Both the position numbers and the translations under genes were made by a program. Shown piece by piece: positions 20,201 through 28,192 of a DNA stretch of 64,000 nt. Source of the DNA: Agrobacterium albertimagni AOL15. GTDB taxonomy: Bacteria > Pseudomonadota > Alphaproteobacteria > Rhizobiales > Rhizobiaceae. Numbering within the stretch: position 1 is the first letter of the stretch; each line of letters opens with the position of its first letter. The stretch is from assembly GCF_000300855.1 (NCBI RefSeq), contig NZ_ALJF01000019.1, positions 1-64,000 of the forward strand, read 5' to 3'. The notes below the pieces were generated by a model. That model saw only the letters and a list, made by a program, of their open reading frames with translations, was not told the origin of the DNA and made no database searches.

Positions 20201-22702
20201 CTTATCTCGACGCAGGTTGCCGAGGTCCCGGCCACCGGCACGGAAATCGAAATTCCAGTCACTGCGGATTTCGGCGCCGGCGCCTATGTGACGGCCACCC
20301 TCTTCCGCCCTGGCGACGCCGAAGAAAGCCGGATGCCGGCGCGCGCGATCGGCATTGCCTGGCTCGCCGTCGATCCGGGTGCCGACAAGCTTGGCATCAA
20401 GCTTTCGCCGCCGGAAAAGACCCTGCCCCACCAGCCGCTGGAAATTCCGGTGGAAGTGACCGGCGCCGGCATCGGCGAGGAAGCCTATGTGATGGTCGCC
20501 GCCGTCGACGTCGGCATCCTCAACCTCACCCGCTACGAGACACCCGATCCGGAGACCTATTACTTCGGCCAGCGGCGCCTCGGCCTGGAACTGCGTGACC
20601 TCTATGGCCGCCTGATCGATAGCTCGCTGGGGGCAACCGGAAGGCTCCGCACCGGTGGTGACGGCGGACAGGTTGCCCTTCAGGGCAATCCACCGCGCGA
20701 AAAGCTCGTCGCCTTCTTCTCGGGTCCGGTAAAGCTCGATGCCGAAGGCAAGGGGATGGTCTCCTTCGATATCCCGCAATTCAACGGCACCGCCCGTGTG
20801 ATGGCCTGGGCCTGGTCGAAGACCGGGGTCGGCCACAGCGAGACGGACGTGATCATCCGAGATCCGATCGTGGTGACGGCGAGCTTGCCAAAATTCCTCG
20901 CGCCTGAGGACGAAAGCAGTCTTCGTCTGGACATCGCCGCGACGGACGCTCCATCCGGCACCTACACGCTCGCTGTGACCGGCAACGGTCCCGTCAGCAT
21001 TGGTGGGCTTCAAAGCCAGGACGTTGCACTGACGGCAGGCGAAACCACCACCGTTACACTGCCACTGACTGCCAACACACCCGGCGATGGCGCCATCGAC
21101 ATTGCTCTCTCCGGCGCCGACGGCATCGCCGTCAGTCAGTCTCTCGATCTTCCCGTCCGTCCGGCAACGCTGCCGATCACCGAACGCCAGGTCATTGCGC
21201 TCGCACCGGGCAAGAGCCTGACCGTCGACGGCGACCTGCTCGCCGACAGCCTGCTGCAGGGAGCCTCGGTCAGCCTCAATGTCGCGCGCGCCGACGGCCT
21301 CGACATTCCCGGCCTGTTGATGGCGCTCGACCGCTACCCTTACGGCTGCGCCGAACAGACAACCAGCCGCGCGCTGCCGCTTCTCTATTTCGATGAACTG
21401 GCCAAGCTCTCCGGCCTGCCGGAGGACGAGGCGATCAACAAGCGCGTTCAGGACGGCATCCTGCGCGTGCTCGCCTACCAGTCGTCGAGCGGCTCCTTTG
21501 GCCTCTGGGCACCGGGTTCCGAAAGCCTCTGGCTCGACGCCTATGTCACCGACTTCCTGACCCGCGCCCGCGAACAGAAGTTCGACGTGCCGGAAGAAGC
21601 CCTGGTCCAGGCACTGCAGAACCTGCAGAACCGCATCGCCTATGACAACGACATCCGCACACGAGGCAACGAGATCGCCTATGCGCTCTACGTGCTGTCC
21701 CGCAGCCGCAAAGCCTCGCTCAGCGATCTCCGTTATTACGCCGATACCATGCTGGGTGACTTCCCGACGCCGCTCTCGAAAGCGCATCTGGCAGCGGCAC
21801 TGTCGCTCTACGGTGATAGCGAGCGCGCCAACGCCGTCTTCCTCGATGCCGCCGGCATGAGCGAGCAGGCCCGCCTGACGCCGGTCAGCTTCTCCCGTTC
21901 CGACTATGGCTCGGCGCTGCGCGATGCAGCAGGCGTTCTGGCGCTTGCCGCCGAAAGCCGCCCGGTTCCGCCTGTCGTTCCGATCCTGGCAAAAGTCGTG
22001 GCCGACGAGTGGAAGGCGAAGCAGACGCTCAGCACCCAGGAACAGACCTGGATGCTGCTTGCCGCCCGCGCGCTCCAGCAGGATGACAAGGGGCTGAAGC
22101 TTGAGGTCAATGGTGCCGAAAAGACCGGCGCCTACGCCGCCACGATCCCGGGTGACGCGCTCCTCGAAGCGCCGCTGACGCTGACCAACACCGGGCTTGA
22201 TCCTGTCAGCGCCGCGATCACCACGGTCGCAGCCCCGGCACTGCCACCGGCAGCCGGCGGCGAAGGCTTCGAGATCAGCAAGACCTACTACAGCCTGACC
22301 GGCGAAGAGGCCAACATCACCGAGGTCATCCAGAACGAAAGCTATGTCGTGGTGCTGGAAGTGACGGAAGCGGATGACTGGCCGGCCCAGCTTCTCGTAA
22401 CCGATCTGCTGCCTGCAGGTTTCGAGATCGACAACCCGAGCCTCGTCGACAGCGCGGCGCTTGAGAACTTCGACTGGATCGGCCAGACGGAGACCGCGCA
22501 TCTCGAATTCCGCAGCGATCGTTTCGTCGCGGCGATCAACAGGAGCGAAGGCGAGAACGGCACGATCACGCTGGCTTACGTGGTGCGCGCCGTCACGCCC
22601 GGCACCTATGACCTGCCGGCGGCAAGCGTCGAAGACATGTATCGTCCGCAGCTGTCGGCGCGCACCGCAGCCGGTGCGATGACGGTCTCGACGGCGCCCT
22701 GA
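17258..22702 (+). CDS. Bacterial alpha-2-macroglobulin with N-terminal PAN domain
   Basis: A 1814-residue protease-trapping protein. Residues 1-26 are a signal peptide ending PAGAQ, with no lipobox cysteine. Residues about 28-95 form a PAN/Apple-like module with paired cysteines (DECEASCIGDATCRAF). Macroglobulin-type beta domains follow. YGCAEQ gives the thioester residues C1364 and Q1367, and a helical thioester domain and bait-like region are in the expected places. The thioester would trap attacking proteases in the periplasm. Start at 17258 has GGAGGGG just before it. The stop overlaps the pbpC start by one base, matching the conserved pairing of these two genes that couples protease defence to cell-wall repair. 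Confidence 0.9.
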   Translation: MFTHRFSAILTLALALVPLSVPAGAQDIRTVERVENADYFGFDLRTEKNVSIDECEASCIGDATCRAFTYNPKVNWCFLKSDYDQLNSFPGAIAGRIVVQTAEEDIGAPPTLTFVSDYLRSEARNRRDTLSVAAEQEGLGRDALIETGRAAFASGNIDYAILSLKGALAIDADDSSLWLEMARMANTVVNNYGMANEGATAAINGYLLTRGASTRAEALATLAKSLENSENWRPALSAYKASLELASNAQVRAAFEDLRSRQGFRVVNNTVDSDSASPRACVEFSEPLVKRGVDYSSFVTLDGRTPKALEAKNNQICVEGLEHGGRYRLAVRAGLPSSVDENLEAPVELELYVRDRASTVRFTGDSFVLPSSARQGIPLVSINTDSANLELYRIGDRNIAPLLAASQFLTQMDGYTASRVKDEIGELVWQGSVEIANEQNKEVVTSIPLQEALPTRRPGIYVLTAVPPTSVTEYWDSRATQWFVVSDIGLSTFAGTDGLHIFARSLATASPLANIELQLIAKNNEILATATTDAEGRARFDAGLVRGGAALAPAVIAARSGADDNVFLDMTRAGFDLSDRGVTGRPAPGPVDILAWTERGIYRPGETVHAAALARDTNADAISGLPLTFLFSRPDGVEFRRIAVTSETLGGYAVDLPILANAMRGTWTVAIHTDPKKPAIARSTFLVDDFVPDRLDLKLSSEAKAISPDEPIAVSADGRYLYGAPAAGLTLEGEVVIQPTTSHPDFPRYSFGLSDEEGIEDMRLPLEGLDALDDDGLAEIDVALTDLPSTTRLLNADIVLRLRESGGRAVERKLTLPVTPDGPVIGIKPEFEGEVSENSNAAFNLIALGSDGERQALAGASWKLIKLERNYQWYRDGSSWRYEPIITTKLVADGTVDIAAEGTPLSAPVTWGTHRLEVEQGGAVTSADFDAGWFVTASSTETPDALEIGLDKPAYSVGDTAKLKISPRFAGQVIVTSGTDALISTQVAEVPATGTEIEIPVTADFGAGAYVTATLFRPGDAEESRMPARAIGIAWLAVDPGADKLGIKLSPPEKTLPHQPLEIPVEVTGAGIGEEAYVMVAAVDVGILNLTRYETPDPETYYFGQRRLGLELRDLYGRLIDSSLGATGRLRTGGDGGQVALQGNPPREKLVAFFSGPVKLDAEGKGMVSFDIPQFNGTARVMAWAWSKTGVGHSETDVIIRDPIVVTASLPKFLAPEDESSLRLDIAATDAPSGTYTLAVTGNGPVSIGGLQSQDVALTAGETTTVTLPLTANTPGDGAIDIALSGADGIAVSQSLDLPVRPATLPITERQVIALAPGKSLTVDGDLLADSLLQGASVSLNVARADGLDIPGLLMALDRYPYGCAEQTTSRALPLLYFDELAKLSGLPEDEAINKRVQDGILRVLAYQSSSGSFGLWAPGSESLWLDAYVTDFLTRAREQKFDVPEEALVQALQNLQNRIAYDNDIRTRGNEIAYALYVLSRSRKASLSDLRYYADTMLGDFPTPLSKAHLAAALSLYGDSERANAVFLDAAGMSEQARLTPVSFSRSDYGSALRDAAGVLALAAESRPVPPVVPILAKVVADEWKAKQTLSTQEQTWMLLAARALQQDDKGLKLEVNGAEKTGAYAATIPGDALLEAPLTLTNTGLDPVSAAITTVAAPALPPAAGGEGFEISKTYYSLTGEEANITEVIQNESYVVVLEVTEADDWPAQLLVTDLLPAGFEIDNPSLVDSAALENFDWIGQTETAHLEFRSDRFVAAINRSEGENGTITLAYVVRAVTPGTYDLPAASVEDMYRPQLSARTAAGAMTVSTAP

Positions 22703-24789
22703 TGGGCCGCGCCCGGCGCATCGGTGCAAGCTTGGGGGTGGCTGCCATGGCGGCCACCGCCTCGATCTTTGCGCTGGATTGGGCAGATAGGAACTACCCT
22801 CCCCCGCTGGAGGAAGCGCGCGAAATCTCGACCGAAATTCTCGATCGCGACGGCCAACTCTTGCGCGCCTTTGCCACGAAAGAAGGCCTTTGGCGCCTGG
22901 AAACAACCGTCGATGACGTCGACCCTGCTCTGCTGAAAATGCTCGTCGCCTATGAGGACCGCCGCTATGAGAGCCATTCCGGCGTCGATCTCATGGCGCT
23001 CGGTCGCGCCGCCTGGCAATTGGCCGCCAACGGCCGCATCGTCTCCGGCGCCTCGACGCTTTCGATGCAGGTCGCCCGCCTGATCGAGCCCCGCAGGGAG
23101 CGATCGCTGACAGCGAAGCTCATCCAGATCGCCCGCGCGATCCAGCTCGAGCGGCGTCTGTCGAAGACGGAAATCCTCAATCTCTATCTCACGCACGCCC
23201 CCTATGGCGGAAACCTGGAAGGCGTTCGTGCCGCAAGCCTTGCCTGGTTCGGAAAGGAACCAAAACGGTTGTCGACTGCGGAGGCCGCTCTCTTGGTCGC
23301 CCTGCCGCAATTGCCCGAGAAACGCCGCCCGGACCGCTACCGCGACAATGCGCTCGAAGCCCGCAAGCGGGTTCTGGAGCGCGCACGCGAGGCCGACGTC
23401 GTCGACGACACGGAGGTCGAGTTCGCGCTCAACGCATCCCTCCCGACTGTGCGCAGGCAGTTGCCGGCTCTGGCCCCCCATCTCGCCGAAGCCGCTCGGC
23501 GCAAGGCACCCGAGGCCAGCACTCACCAGACAACCATCCTGCGACCGGTCCAGGAGACCCTGGAAAAGGTCGCCCTCGAAGCGGGCCGCAAGCTCGATCC
23601 GAAGGTCTCCCTCGCTTTGCTGATGGCCGATGCCACCACTGGCGAGATCATCGCCGAAGTCGGGGCCGCGGACTATTTCGATGCGTCCCGCTCCGGTTGG
23701 ATCGACATGACGCGGGCAGAGCGCTCGCCGGGCTCGGCGCTGAAACCCTTCATCTACGGCCTCGCTTTCGAACAGGGGCTGGTGGCGCAGGAAACCATCG
23801 TCGAGGATCGTCCGGCCGACTTCTTCGGTTACCGCCCGAAGAATTTCGACATGCAGTATCAAGGCGATGTCAGCATCCGTCAGGCTCTGCAATTGTCGCT
23901 GAACGTGCCCGCCGTCCGTCTTCTCGATGCCGTCGGCCCCTCCCGCCTGATGGTGCGCCTACGCCGCGCCGGAGTGACACTGAAGCTGCCGCCGAACGAA
24001 GCGCCGGGATTGGGGATCGCGCTTGGCGGTGCCGGGATTACGCTGAAGGATCTCGTGCAGCTTTACGCCGGTCTCGCAAACCGCGAACAGCCGGTCCGGC
24101 TGGGGGACGGAATCCGCGATTTGGCCGAACGGATCGACGAAGAGCCGCTTTTCGAACCCTCTGCCGCCTGGACCGTCGCAGACGTGCTTGGCGACGTTCT
24201 CCCGCCGGCCGGAAGCCCGCCCGCCGGCATCGCCTACAAGACAGGCACTAGCTACGGCTATCGTGACGCCTGGTCGGTCGGCTATGACGGGCGCTATGTG
24301 CTCGGGGTCTGGATCGGCCGTCCGGACAATGCCGCCGTCCCCGGCATCTCGGGTTATCAGACGGCAGCCCCCATCCTCTTCGAAGCCTTTGCCAAATCCG
24401 GCCTTGCCGGAACGCCCCTGCCCCGCGCCCCGACAGGTGCGAACCGCCTCGCGGCATCAGACCTGCCGCAATCGCTTCGCCGCTTCTCGGTCAACGCCAA
24501 CGGCCTGATCGCCGTCTCCGCGCGCGAGCGGCCACCGGAGATCGTCTACCCCCTGGAAGGTTCGGTTCTCGAGCGCGGCAAGGGCCCAGACGGCGAGGCT
24601 TTGCCAGTCGTCATGAAGATGCAAGCCGGACGCGCGCCCTTTCGGTGGCTTGTCGATGGCAAACCGATGCGTGAATCCACGCGCCGCAGGACCGGCGAAT
24701 GGCATCCCGAAGGTATCGGGCAATCGACCCTCACCGTGATCGATGCGGAAGGGCGAGCCGCCTCGGTCAATGTCTTCGTCCGGAATTGA
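22702..24789 (+). CDS. pbpC: Penicillin-binding protein 1C
   Basis: A 695-residue class A penicillin-binding protein. After an N-terminal anchor helix, the GT51 glycosyltransferase domain carries the catalytic E85 in EDRRYESHSGVD. The transpeptidase domain has S345-A-L-K348 (SPGSALKPF), S399-L-N401 and K513-T-G-T-S. A C-terminal BiPBP_C-type domain (about 610-695) is specific to PBP1C. It polymerises and possibly cross-links peptidoglycan. The start shares one base with the end of the macroglobulin gene (TGATG), so the two proteins are made together. Upstream ORF sequence rules out an earlier start. Confidence 0.92.
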   Translation: MGRARRIGASLGVAAMAATASIFALDWADRNYPPPLEEAREISTEILDRDGQLLRAFATKEGLWRLETTVDDVDPALLKMLVAYEDRRYESHSGVDLMALGRAAWQLAANGRIVSGASTLSMQVARLIEPRRERSLTAKLIQIARAIQLERRLSKTEILNLYLTHAPYGGNLEGVRAASLAWFGKEPKRLSTAEAALLVALPQLPEKRRPDRYRDNALEARKRVLERAREADVVDDTEVEFALNASLPTVRRQLPALAPHLAEAARRKAPEASTHQTTILRPVQETLEKVALEAGRKLDPKVSLALLMADATTGEIIAEVGAADYFDASRSGWIDMTRAERSPGSALKPFIYGLAFEQGLVAQETIVEDRPADFFGYRPKNFDMQYQGDVSIRQALQLSLNVPAVRLLDAVGPSRLMVRLRRAGVTLKLPPNEAPGLGIALGGAGITLKDLVQLYAGLANREQPVRLGDGIRDLAERIDEEPLFEPSAAWTVADVLGDVLPPAGSPPAGIAYKTGTSYGYRDAWSVGYDGRYVLGVWIGRPDNAAVPGISGYQTAAPILFEAFAKSGLAGTPLPRAPTGANRLAASDLPQSLRRFSVNANGLIAVSARERPPEIVYPLEGSVLERGKGPDGEALPVVMKMQAGRAPFRWLVDGKPMRESTRRRTGEWHPEGIGQSTLTVIDAEGRAASVNVFVRN

Positions 24790-24875
24790 CGCGTCTGTCA
24801 CAGCGACGCGTGATCCGCCGCAGGACGGCTCGCGTAAAGGATCCCGTTAACCCATTTGAACGGGAGATCTTCGTT

Positions 24876-25277
24876 ATGACCAGCAGCATGCGTGCCGGAC
24901 TGATCACGCTCCTGACGATCGCGTTCATCGCCCCGGCAGCGATGGCCAATGAACGCTTCACAGCCTCCGCCATTCAGGATGAAATCATCGGCAAGAGGAT
25001 CTACCTTGCCGTACCCTTCGGCGGTGAATTCCCGCTGAACTATCGTCCCAACGGCCAGGTGGACGGTTCGGGCGAAGCCCTCGGCCTCGGCCGCTTCGCC
25101 AAGCCCAATGACAAGGGACGCTGGTGGATCAATGGCGATCGTCTCTGCCAGCAGTTCACCAGCTGGTACAAGGGAGCACCGATGTGCTTCGAGCTGATCC
25201 GCACCGGCGACAAGCGCCTGAAGTGGATCCGCGACAACGGCCAGACCGGCACGGCGCGCATCGGCAACAGCATCTGA
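24876..25277 (+). CDS. Secreted small hypothetical protein
   Basis: A 133-residue protein with a clear signal peptide (residues 1-24, cut near AMA-NE). The mature part is short and rich in Gly and aromatic residues, with two cysteines (LCQQF and MCFEL) that could form a disulfide in the periplasm. I do not recognise the family; similar short exported proteins with the ...KGRWWINGDRLCQQFTSW pattern occur in Rhizobiaceae. The frame is open from 24699 but overlaps pbpC; the ATG at 24876 follows GGGAG at nine bases. An inverted repeat CCCGTT/AACGGG (24843-24848, 24859-24864) covers part of that ribosome site. Confidence 0.65.
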   Translation: MTSSMRAGLITLLTIAFIAPAAMANERFTASAIQDEIIGKRIYLAVPFGGEFPLNYRPNGQVDGSGEALGLGRFAKPNDKGRWWINGDRLCQQFTSWYKGAPMCFELIRTGDKRLKWIRDNGQTGTARIGNSI

Positions 25278-25339
25278 CGCAGCTTGTCGCACCATCCCCC
25301 GGTCCCTATTTTGAACCTTGGAACATAATGGGGACTGGA

Positions 25340-25756
25340 ATGGCAGATCTGCGGAGCCGTTCGATCGGCGCGACAGCGACACTGGGGCGAAGGGGTTATC
25401 CGGTCATCAGTTCCGCGACCGGTGGTGAGCTCGAAATCGTCACCGGACCGACCGAGGCCGGCTTCAATCCCCTCGACCTGCTCTTGGCCTCGCTTGCCGC
25501 CTGCATGAGCATGAGCGCAAGGATCGCGGCCCGGGAACTGGGCTTAACAGGTGATTTCGAGAGCCTGCAGGTCGCAGTAACAGGAGAGAAGGCGCCAGAC
25601 GAACCCTCGCGCTTCGCTTCCATCACCGTCTCGCTGACGTTCCAGGGTGCTCTTGATCCCCGTGACCAGTCGAGGATTGCGCACCGCGCCGAAGAAATCT
25701 GCACTGTCAGCAACAGCCTCGCAGTTCGCCCCCAATTACGGATCGGCTCCGGCTAG
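25340..25756 (+). CDS. OsmC/Ohr family protein
   Basis: A 138-residue OsmC-fold protein. The family's central helix is seen as NPLDLLLASLAACMSMSARIAARELG (shown here in part), with the redox cysteine in LAACMSM; a second conserved cysteine is in EEICTVSNSLA. OsmC/Ohr proteins reduce organic hydroperoxides using paired cysteines. The start is either 25328 or 25340; GGGG nine bases before 25340 favours the latter. The stop overlaps that of the convergent DUF1810 gene by four bases. Whether it is a real Ohr peroxidase or a generic OsmC-like protein is not decided by sequence. Confidence 0.8.
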   Translation: MADLRSRSIGATATLGRRGYPVISSATGGELEIVTGPTEAGFNPLDLLLASLAACMSMSARIAARELGLTGDFESLQVAVTGEKAPDEPSRFASITVSLTFQGALDPRDQSRIAHRAEEICTVSNSLAVRPQLRIGSG

Positions 25757-26193
25757 CGCGCGAGACGCTGTAACGTGATGGGATCAGGCTCTCCGCCACA
25801 GAACACATCGAGAGCCTCGCGGAAGATGGCAGCGCCTTCGGGATCGGCAGCCGCCGCAAACAGCGTCATGGACGATCGAAACTTCATGTCGTCGGGTTGC
25901 CCGAAAATCTCCATAAGGCTTCGGTCCCGATGCGCCAGAACGGCCCGGGTGGCGTCTCGTAGACGCTCTCCGAGGATGGGATGCACCAGATAGGCACGCG
26001 CCTCATGGAGCGACCTCAAGGCAAAATGCTGCGCAGTGGGCGATCGGCCCAAGCCCTCCAGCTGGGGGAAGATGAACCACATCCAGTGACTGCGCTTGCG
26101 GCCACCCTGCAATTCCCGTAGCGCCTGCGCGTAGGTGTCCCGCTGCGCGTCCATGAAGCGCGGCAAGTCGACGGGAGAACGATCTTCAAACAT
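25753..26193 (-). CDS. DUF1810 family protein
   Basis: A 146-residue cytoplasmic protein with the DUF1810 signature HWMWFIFPQLEGLGRSP and the HPILGERL stretch. The family is widespread, small and of unknown function; structures show a helical bundle. It is convergent with the OsmC gene and divergent from the TerC-like gene, separated from the latter by a 333-base leader/intergenic region. No operon partner is evident. Confidence 0.82.
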   Translation of the reverse strand: MFEDRSPVDLPRFMDAQRDTYAQALRELQGGRKRSHWMWFIFPQLEGLGRSPTAQHFALRSLHEARAYLVHPILGERLRDATRAVLAHRDRSLMEIFGQPDDMKFRSSMTLFAAAADPEGAAIFREALDVFCGGEPDPITLQRLAR

Positions 26194-26343
26194 ATAAGCC
26201 TTCCTCCTCCTTCAGCGGTGACCGCGGAGGCCATCGCCCATGCCTGATGCGATCAACTGTTCAGCCCTACCCGCCTTAAATCTTGACGTCGGACCAATGT
26301 TCGTTAACAAGAATGTGAGGCGCCGTGATTTCAGCATCACCGC

Positions 26344-26520
26344 GCCCGAACCTGGTGCCGGGCCCCTCTGGCGAGAGTTTACGGCGCTCTCGTGATGTCG
26401 GTACCGCCAGCAATTTGAGCCGGCGGATTCTAGAACAATGAACACTTGGATCATGCTTCATGCGAAGGCGTGCAGGACGCTTCGCATCTCCCGTAATTTC
26501 GTCTCCTCCAGCCTGGAGGA
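26344..26520 (+). ncRNA. Candidate structured mRNA leader of the TerC-like gene
   Basis: The 333-base gap before the TerC-like gene holds four successive inverted repeats. They are GCCCG/CGGGC (26344-26348, 26359-26363), CGAGAG/CTCTCG (26372-26377, 26387-26392), ATGCGAAG/CTTCGCAT (26460-26467, 26480-26487, extendable to 11 pairs with one bulged G), and TCCTCCAG/CTGGAGGA (26504-26511, 26513-26520). CTGG/CCAG (26368-26371, 26407-26410) could enclose the second. The last hairpin contains the ribosome-binding GGAGGA, six bases from the ATG. A CTTGAC-type -35 is at 26282-26287. TerC-family genes elsewhere are often under Mn2+ riboswitches, but the yybP-ykoY consensus is not recognisable. The rest of the gap shows nothing. 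Confidence 0.5.
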
Positions 26521-26526
26521 CCGCAC

Positions 26527-27630
26527 ATGAGCACCGCAGCAGCAACGGGTGGCAATTCCACCCTTGGTTACTTCCGCTGGGCCTTTATCGTCACGGTGAT
26601 CGGCCTGCTTCTCGGCGCCGCTCTCGGATGGCAGATGAGCGGTACCTTCGCCGGCATGGCGACCATCTTCTTCATCTGCTCGGTCCTGGCCGTGCTTGAA
26701 ATCTCGCTCTCCTTCGACAATGCGATCGTCAACGCGAACAAGCTCAAGGACATGACGCCCGTCTGGCAACGGCGCTTCCTGACCTGGGGCATCCTCATCG
26801 CCGTCTTCGGCATGCGCATCATCTTCCCGCTGCTGATTGTGGTGATCGCGGCGCAGATCGGCCCCATTGAAGCCGTGATCCTCGCTGCCCGCGAGCCTGC
26901 GGAATATGCTCGCATCATGAACGATGCGCATCTGCCGATCGCGGCCTTCGGTGGTACCTTCCTGATGATGGTCGGCCTCACCTACTTCTTCAACCAGGAG
27001 AAGGACATCCACTGGATCGATTGGCTCGAAAGCCATATGGCGCGCTCCGCCTCCATCAAGGGCATCGAGATCGCACTCGTGCTGCTGCTGATCCTGCTGT
27101 TCTCGAACCTTCTTGAAGGAGAGGATGCGACGACCTTCGTCTATTCGGCGATCTATGGTCTGGTGACCTTCCTCGCCGTCGAAGTTCTTGGCGGTCTGCT
27201 CGACGCCTCGCAGCGCGCCATGAGCGAAGCCGCCAAGGGTGGCCTCGGCGCCTTCATCTATCTCGAAGTGCTGGATGCGAGCTTCTCCTTCGACGGCGTC
27301 ATCGGCGCCTTCGCTCTGACGCAGAACCTCTTCATCATCGCGATCGGCCTCGGCATCGGTGCCATGTATGTGCGTTCGATGACCATCATGCTCGTCGAAA
27401 AGGGCACGCTCGCCGAGTATCGTTACCTAGAACACGGTGCGTTCTACGCGATCCTCATCCTGTCTGTGATCATGTATGTGCAGACGCTGGTTCACATCCC
27501 GGAAGTCATCACCGGTCTCGGTGGCGCCGCTCTCATCGGCATCTCGCTCTGGTCCTCGATCAAGTACAATCGCCATGAGCGCGAGGAAGAGCAGCGTCTC
27601 GCCAGCGAGGCCGTGGCGGAGCACATCTGA
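26527..27630 (+). CDS. TerC-like integral membrane protein (DUF475)
   Basis: A 367-residue membrane protein with about nine helices. Two half-repeats carry the TerC-type acidic motifs LEISLSFDNAIVNA (near residue 58) and LDASFSFDGVIGAF (near 250), which line a proposed metal path. The DUF475 subgroup is distinguished by this length and by the GGLLDASQRAMSEAAKGG loop. The family is linked to metal-ion handling, including Mn2+ export in some members, and to tellurite resistance in name only. The ATG at 26527 follows GGAGGA, which is inside a hairpin. A strong terminator follows. Regulation through the leader is likely. Confidence 0.85.
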   Translation: MSTAAATGGNSTLGYFRWAFIVTVIGLLLGAALGWQMSGTFAGMATIFFICSVLAVLEISLSFDNAIVNANKLKDMTPVWQRRFLTWGILIAVFGMRIIFPLLIVVIAAQIGPIEAVILAAREPAEYARIMNDAHLPIAAFGGTFLMMVGLTYFFNQEKDIHWIDWLESHMARSASIKGIEIALVLLLILLFSNLLEGEDATTFVYSAIYGLVTFLAVEVLGGLLDASQRAMSEAAKGGLGAFIYLEVLDASFSFDGVIGAFALTQNLFIIAIGLGIGAMYVRSMTIMLVEKGTLAEYRYLEHGAFYAILILSVIMYVQTLVHIPEVITGLGGAALIGISLWSSIKYNRHEREEEQRLASEAVAEHI

Positions 27631-27654
27631 CCGAGAACGGTTGAGAAAAGTAAG

Positions 27655-27682
27655 AAAGGCCGGCCTTTGCGCCGGCCTTTTT
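27655..27682 (+). terminator. Bidirectional terminator after the TerC-like gene
   Basis: AAAGGCCGGC (27655-27664) and GCCGGCCTTT (27671-27680) are perfect 10-base arms around a six-base loop, then TT. It sits between the TerC-like gene and a convergent small gene and has A and T runs on both sides, so it can serve both strands. Confidence 0.85.
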
Positions 27683-27702
27683 CGTTTCGGATGGGCGGAG
27701 TG

Positions 27703-27882
27703 TCACTCCGGGCCGGCATCCGTCTTTTGCGATCCGATCTCCGGCAGCGATCCCGTGCCCGGCGTCTTCATCGGATCCTGCAACTCCTTCTTGTCGTGCG
27801 GACCCGCCGCGGGCATGTCTTCTGCGTGAGACTTTTCTCCTTCGACTGGCCGCTTGCGCGAATGTTCGATGTCTTCCGTCAT
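27703..27882 (-). CDS. Small hydrophilic protein (59 aa)
   Basis: A 59-residue protein, very rich in charged residues and Pro/Gly (MTEDIEHSRKRPVEGEKSHA start, SLPEIGSQKTDAGPE end), with no hydrophobic core; it is likely disordered. The ATG at 27882 has GGAGAC at four bases spacing. Upstream on the same strand lies a candidate stress promoter, head to head with one for the divergent 55-residue gene. Function unknown. Such small hydrophilic stress proteins are common in Rhizobiaceae. Confidence 0.65.
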   Translation of the reverse strand: MTEDIEHSRKRPVEGEKSHAEDMPAAGPHDKKELQDPMKTPGTGSLPEIGSQKTDAGPE

Positions 27883-27908
27883 GGATGTCTCCTTTGCTGG
27901 GACACGGG

Positions 27909-27935
27909 AAACCTGCAGGCAAGCGCAGAGGTTCC
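27909..27935 (-). promoter_or_regulatory. EcfG-type stress promoter candidate (59-aa gene)
   Basis: On the minus strand GGAAC (27935-27931) is followed after 17-18 bases by GGTTT (27913-27909). The -35 is exact and the -10 is the relaxed form, about 27 bases from the start codon. Confidence 0.45.
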
Positions 27936-27957
27936 ACCCATTCCGCACCATGTCTCC

Positions 27958-27982
27958 GGAACCGACTGTGGACGACGACGTT
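27958..27982 (+). promoter_or_regulatory. EcfG-type stress promoter candidate (55-aa gene)
   Basis: GGAAC (27958-27962) and CGTT (27979-27982) with 16 bases between fit the EcfG consensus exactly, and the -10 ends 31 bases before the ATG at 28014. Confidence 0.65.
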
Positions 27983-28013
27983 CGATAGAGATGTGAAGAG
28001 GAGGAGAACCGGC

Positions 28014-28181
28014 ATGACCAGCGCAAAGACCGCCGAACCGCACGACGTTCAAAGGCCCCACCGGGACAGCGACACCCGGGGCGCTCGCCTCGAACGGTCA
28101 GAACGAGACGACGCTGACGACGTTGAAGAGGGACCGACCGAACAGGGCGTTGATCTCGATCCCAAGCGCCGGATAGATTGA
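28014..28181 (+). CDS. Small acidic protein (55 aa)
   Basis: A 55-residue, highly charged protein (MTSAKTAEPHDVQRPHRDSD start, VDLDPKRRID end) without hydrophobic segments, probably disordered. The ATG has GAGGAGG eight bases upstream, a strong site, and a near-perfect EcfG-type promoter before that. Function unknown; expression in the general stress response is the most useful inference. A further small gene follows with an 11-base gap. Confidence 0.65.
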   Translation: MTSAKTAEPHDVQRPHRDSDTRGARLERSERDDADDVEEGPTEQGVDLDPKRRID

Positions 28182-28192
28182 AGATCATCGCC

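Noticed and set aside
19973-22906. A 977-residue open frame antisense to the macroglobulin gene
   Set aside because: It is the shadow of the strongly GC3-biased gene on the other strand. It has no family motifs, spans two real genes' 3' and 5' ends, and lacks a ribosome site.
26194-26526. A classic yybP-ykoY Mn2+ riboswitch
   Set aside because: Hairpins are clear, but the invariant loop sequences of that family are not recognisable; reported instead as a novel candidate leader.
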